From Warburgia ugandensis (taxonomy: Eukaryota; Streptophyta; Magnoliopsida; Canellales; Canellaceae): 64,000 nucleotides of DNA. Below are positions 60,492 to 64,000 of the stretch, one piece after another. The stretch spans positions 17,955,103 through 18,019,102 of the forward strand of contig CP141131.1 in NCBI GenBank assembly GCA_035236585.1, read 5' to 3'. The notes beneath the pieces were generated by a model. The model did not search any database. It was given only the letters and a program-made list of their open reading frames with translations, and was not told where the DNA came from. The number at the start of each line of letters is the position of its first letter. The stretch's first letter is position 1. Position numbers and translations under genes: made by a program.

Positions 60492-62458
60492 GCTTCTCAC
60501 CACAAGTTTAGCTATATATCGTGGTCGTGAAGTGTTACCCTCGTACTTCACTAGCTCAAATGTGCGGTTGTCCTACAAGAATTTCATCTCATCCTTCATA
60601 GCGGTAATCCACTCTGCATTCTCCTCACTTTCAACTGCCTCTGTGTAGCTCTCAGGCTCTCCCCCTTTAGTGAGGAGCACGTACTCATCTGGTGCATACT
60701 GAGTGGAGGGTTGATGATCTTTCGAGCTCCATCTCAATGAAACTGTTGGCTCCTCAATAGGAACCTCCTTTTGAACATCATCAGCCTCTTACGAAACATC
60801 TATATCTTCAACAGCTTCATGCTCATCCTTGCCGTGATCATCTTAAACATTAGCTGGCACACCACCATAGTCATTGGCGCCATCTACACCTGGCGTATGT
60901 GAAATAAGAATTGGATCTAAATTAGTCAGAGTATCAGAACTTTGAGTTTTTGATCTTTCGGCTTTGTCAATGTGTTCAATGGTTTGGTCTTCTATAACGA
61001 CCATATCACGGCTTCCAACCATCTTCTTTGCAATAGGATCATATAGCCTGTAGCCAAACTTATCCTACTCATAGTCGATGAAAATACATTGTTTGGTCTT
61101 AACGTCTAGCTTGAACCTCTCATCTTTAGGTATATCTACAAACACCTTGCACCCAAACACCCGCAAGTGATTGTAAGAGACATCTTTTCTATACCATAGC
61201 CTTTCAAGGACATTTGCATTCAAGGCAGCAGTTGGAGACAGGTTAATAATATAGACAGCTGTCTATAGTGCCTCACCACAGAAAGAATTGTGCAACTTAG
61301 CTTAATAAAGCAAGCATCTGACCTTCTTCATCAATATCATATTCATCCTCTCTGCTAAACCATTTAGCTGAAGAGTCTTCGGAGGAGTCCTTTGATGTCT
61401 GATCCCTTATTGCTTATACTAGGCATCAAATGGTCCACAATACTCGCTACTGTGGTCTGTGTTAATACATTTTAGCTTCTTCCCTGTTTGATGCTCAACA
61501 AAAGCTTGAAACACTTTAAACTTGTCAAGCACCTGATCCTTAGATTTCAAAACATAGACCCAAAGTTTTCTTGAATAATCATCAATAAAGTTGACAAAAT
61601 ATAATGCAGCACCAAGTGTTTGTACCTTCATAAAACCGCACACATTTGAATGTACCAATTCAAGCACACATGTCTTCATGGAATAAGGATGGCTTTTGAA
61701 GGAAACCCGTTGCTGCTTTCCGGCATGACAATGAGCACACTTACTCAACTTTGCAGCTTTGAGCCCTGAAAGCAAATTCTTCTTGACTAGACAACCTAGT
61801 CTCTTCTCACTCATATTACTAAGTCGCTTGTGCTACTATTCTGAAGAACTAGCAATATCAACAGCGTTCACAAAGTTAATAGGAATTGAAGCTTGCATCA
61901 CATACAAACTAGATTATTTCTTCCCTCTAGCAACCACAAGTGCTCCCTTAGAGCTTTCACTGGCCATTGCAAAAGGTACTACAGTACCCATCATCATCAA
62001 GCTTTCCTACTAATATTAAGTTCAATCGGATATCTGGCACATGTTGAACTTTCTTAAGAATCAATGTCATCCTGTTGTTGGTGTCCAAATAGACGGATCT
62101 AATACCAACAACTTTTGATAGCCCGTCGTTATCTATCTTCAACACTTCAAAGTCACTAGGAATGTACAAGGTGAAAAACTCCCGCCTAGAGGTAACGTGA
62201 AAAGAAGCACTACTGTTAACGACCCATCCAATCTCACTAGAGGCTAGGTTGATCTTATTCTTATCACAGACCATAACAAGGCCTGAAGTGATGGTGGCTA
62301 CACGATCATTTCCGTTATCATTTTTTTTCTCCTACTTGGCTTTGTCTGTCTTGTTCTTAGCTTTCCACTTGTAACATTGCTTTTTGACGTGACTTTTCTT
62401 GCCACGCTAATTGCACTTTAGATTTTTGTATTTGGACTTGGATTTACTCATGCCCTTG
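60492..62458 (-). pseudogene. Copia element, 5' half: gag end, protease, integrase, RT start
   Basis: Minus strand, upstream part of the element at 56480-57676. From right to left: a gag zinc-knuckle remnant (near 62400), protease reading WVVNSSASFHVT where the family has DSGAS (62224-62189), the GAG-pre-integrase block (HKRLSNMSEKRLG, preceded by TAG stops) and integrase (KCAHCHAGKQQRVSF, FVNFIDDYSRKLWVYVLKSK, INTDHSSEYCG; 61814-61419), NGLAERMN, the VFGCKVFVDIPKDERFKLD block, and the start of RT (WITAMKDEMKFL). Several frames are broken. It is interrupted at 60491 by a solo LTR and at 62459 by another LTR. Confidence 0.85.
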
Positions 62459-64000
62459 TGTAATATCCTTAATTTTAAAGATAAAAATAGGAAATTATTA
62501 AATAAATTAAAATAAAAATTTATGGATGAAATTCTTTCCTGAAAACATAATAATTAAAAAGTGCTCGTCGATACGAATCCAACGCCACCAAGAACGCGAG
62601 AAACGGAGCTCAAACGAGGGAGTTATGAGCCGTCAAAGTTGGAAGGGCAAATTAGTCATTTGATAGAGACGTATTAGACAGGGGTCCAAATTGATACTGG
62701 CACCCCCGTCTTCCACACGTCTGTACCCAGATCCGGCAAAATCGCCGGAGAAGCCATGGGAAGAGGCGTGAATGGAAGAGGTTCTCCTCCCAGGACTCTG
62801 GGCCTATGTCTACCCTCCCACGGGTTGCCAGCTCCACTTGGAGCGTTTTCTCTGAGTATTTACGCTAAACCCTAGCCACCGCAAAACTTGGATTTTCCGC
62901 GAGTGGAGCCCCGGCAACACGAGCAACACCAGCCAGGCTCAAGGTAAGCCTCAAATCCATATTTTTACGTATTTATTAATTAGAAAACTAATTAGAAAAA
63001 CATGAAAAAAATTAGGAAAAAATCGAGATTTTTTAGGAACCTGTGTGCACGCTACTTGTTGGAGTGTGATTTCACGGATCAAAACTTGTCCGTTTGAAAA
63101 TCGCACCGTCCAACTAGTGCACAAGAGACCCAAGAGTATGCACTAAATTTGGGAGTGATCCAACGGTGGAATTGTCTGAAAACTCAAAAACCGAGTGCAC
63201 TAGGAGGTTTTTAGGAACTTGGGAAAATTGTTTAAAAACCATGGTTTTTGAGAAAATTAGTGAAAAGGAGGGCATAAATGGATTCTAGAGAGAATTACGA
63301 AGAAAATGGTGCAAAAATCACGCAAACGGGCTCAGCTCGCCCGGGCGGCAGGAATCCGGTCGTCTTCTCCGGCGTCGTCAACGCGTCGGCGCCTGCGCCG
63401 GACGCCAAGACGCACTCCCACGCGCCAGGGACGACGTCACATGATGTCGTCGCCGCCGCACGCGTGCGCGGCGCCGCGCGCGTGCGGAGCGTGCGTGGTT
63501 GGCTGTCGCGGTGGGGCCCGGGACGCGCGTCCTGCGCGGCCGTGACGCACGCGCGGCGCGCGTCCGTGCGGCGTGCGACGCCGTGCGTCTCGTGCGCCGT
63601 GTACGCCCGGTGTAAACCAGCGGAAAAGAGGCGCCGCCGGTTTAAACCACCTTATGGTGGTCGGCGAGCCCCATTTTAGCTTATTTTTCACTAAAACTTG
63701 ATTTTTGGGAGCTAGAGAGGTCCAGTCACGATCCCGGAAGAGGCGTTTGTGACCAAGTATTGACGACGCGACCTAGTTTTAACTTAAAAACTTAGAAATG
63801 ACCACTTTTATTTAGAAAAATTTTAAAATAGTGATGTGACATGTACGGTGCACTTGAATATACCAATTAAAGGGAGTTATTAGCAAGCTAGTGATCTCAC
63901 CTTTGAGGTAGGTGACGACAAGTAATGTTTTGACTTGATTTTAAACCATGTTTAAACATAAAGCATCATGTGTGATTGTGTGTTTTAAATTGCGATTTTT
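62459..64000. mobile_element. Inverted second copy of the intron-6 LTR, cut by the window end
   Basis: Starts TGTAATATCCTTAATTTTAAAG and matches the reverse complement of the 29474-32456 LTR from its 32456 end back to about 30910, where the window stops. Similarity is high at both ends and poor in the CpG-rich core (about 63330-63660). It sits in the gag region of the copia element. Whether it is a solo LTR or part of a full element cannot be decided here. Confidence 0.85.

Noticed and set aside
63278..63691. Arg-rich frames of 79-133 codons near the right end
   Set aside because: Same CpG-rich LTR core; no conserved protein between the two copies.
1..64000. CRISPR arrays, phage or bacterial defence systems
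   Set aside because: This is a plant nuclear sequence; no regularly spaced identical repeats with unique spacers exist here.

Overview
The window is nuclear DNA of a flowering plant. It has spliced genes with GT-AG introns, a chloroplast-type monodehydroascorbate reductase, a plant cytosolic HSP90, at least fourteen tRNA-derived SINE copies resembling the plant Au SINE, Ty1-copia and Ty3-gypsy elements, RTE-type LINEs and a MULE remnant. I cannot name the species; large TE-filled introns suggest a medium or large genome, perhaps a woody dicot or magnoliid.

Layout, left to right. Bases 1-1000 hold the 3' end of a decayed copia element. An intact cytosolic HSP90 gene lies on the minus strand at 2039-4763, with a TATA box and heat-shock-element-like sites. 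Bases 5300-8620 are repeat-rich (SINEs, a MITE-like inverted repeat, a TA/GA microsatellite). A 10-exon RING-type E3 ligase resembling TRAIP/NOPO follows on the minus strand (8800-15897). It is divergent from a 16-exon MDHAR gene on the plus strand (18263-48462). The MDHAR coding frame (479 aa) is intact but is stretched over about 30 kb by insertions in its introns: Au SINEs, two antisense RTE LINE fragments and one RTE tail, a 3-kb solo LTR, and a complete but defective 5.5-kb chromodomain Ty3-gypsy element. Downstream are a decayed exon of an unrecognised gene and an intronless GT47 (MUR3-like) glycosyltransferase (50951-52729). From about 53.3 kb to the end the DNA is transposon debris: a MULE transposase remnant, then a minus-strand copia element split by one 2.8-kb solo LTR and cut at 62459 by a second copy, in inverted orientation, of the solo LTR found in MDHAR intron 6.

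The four intact genes (HSP90 chaperone, ubiquitin ligase of the replication/DNA-damage type, ascorbate recycling enzyme, Golgi cell-wall glycosyltransferase) do not form a pathway; they are ordinary chromosomal neighbours. All splice junctions were assigned by eye from GT/AG signals, frame continuity and family resemblance.

I did not find a convincing new biological system. The most notable observations are the TE-inflated but intact MDHAR gene, a set of headless Au SINEs that still have target-site duplications, recurrent Asp-to-Asn and Trp-to-TAG lesions in unrelated retroelements (consistent with methylcytosine deamination), and two otherwise different solo LTRs that share a terminal hairpin layout and a conserved sequence block.
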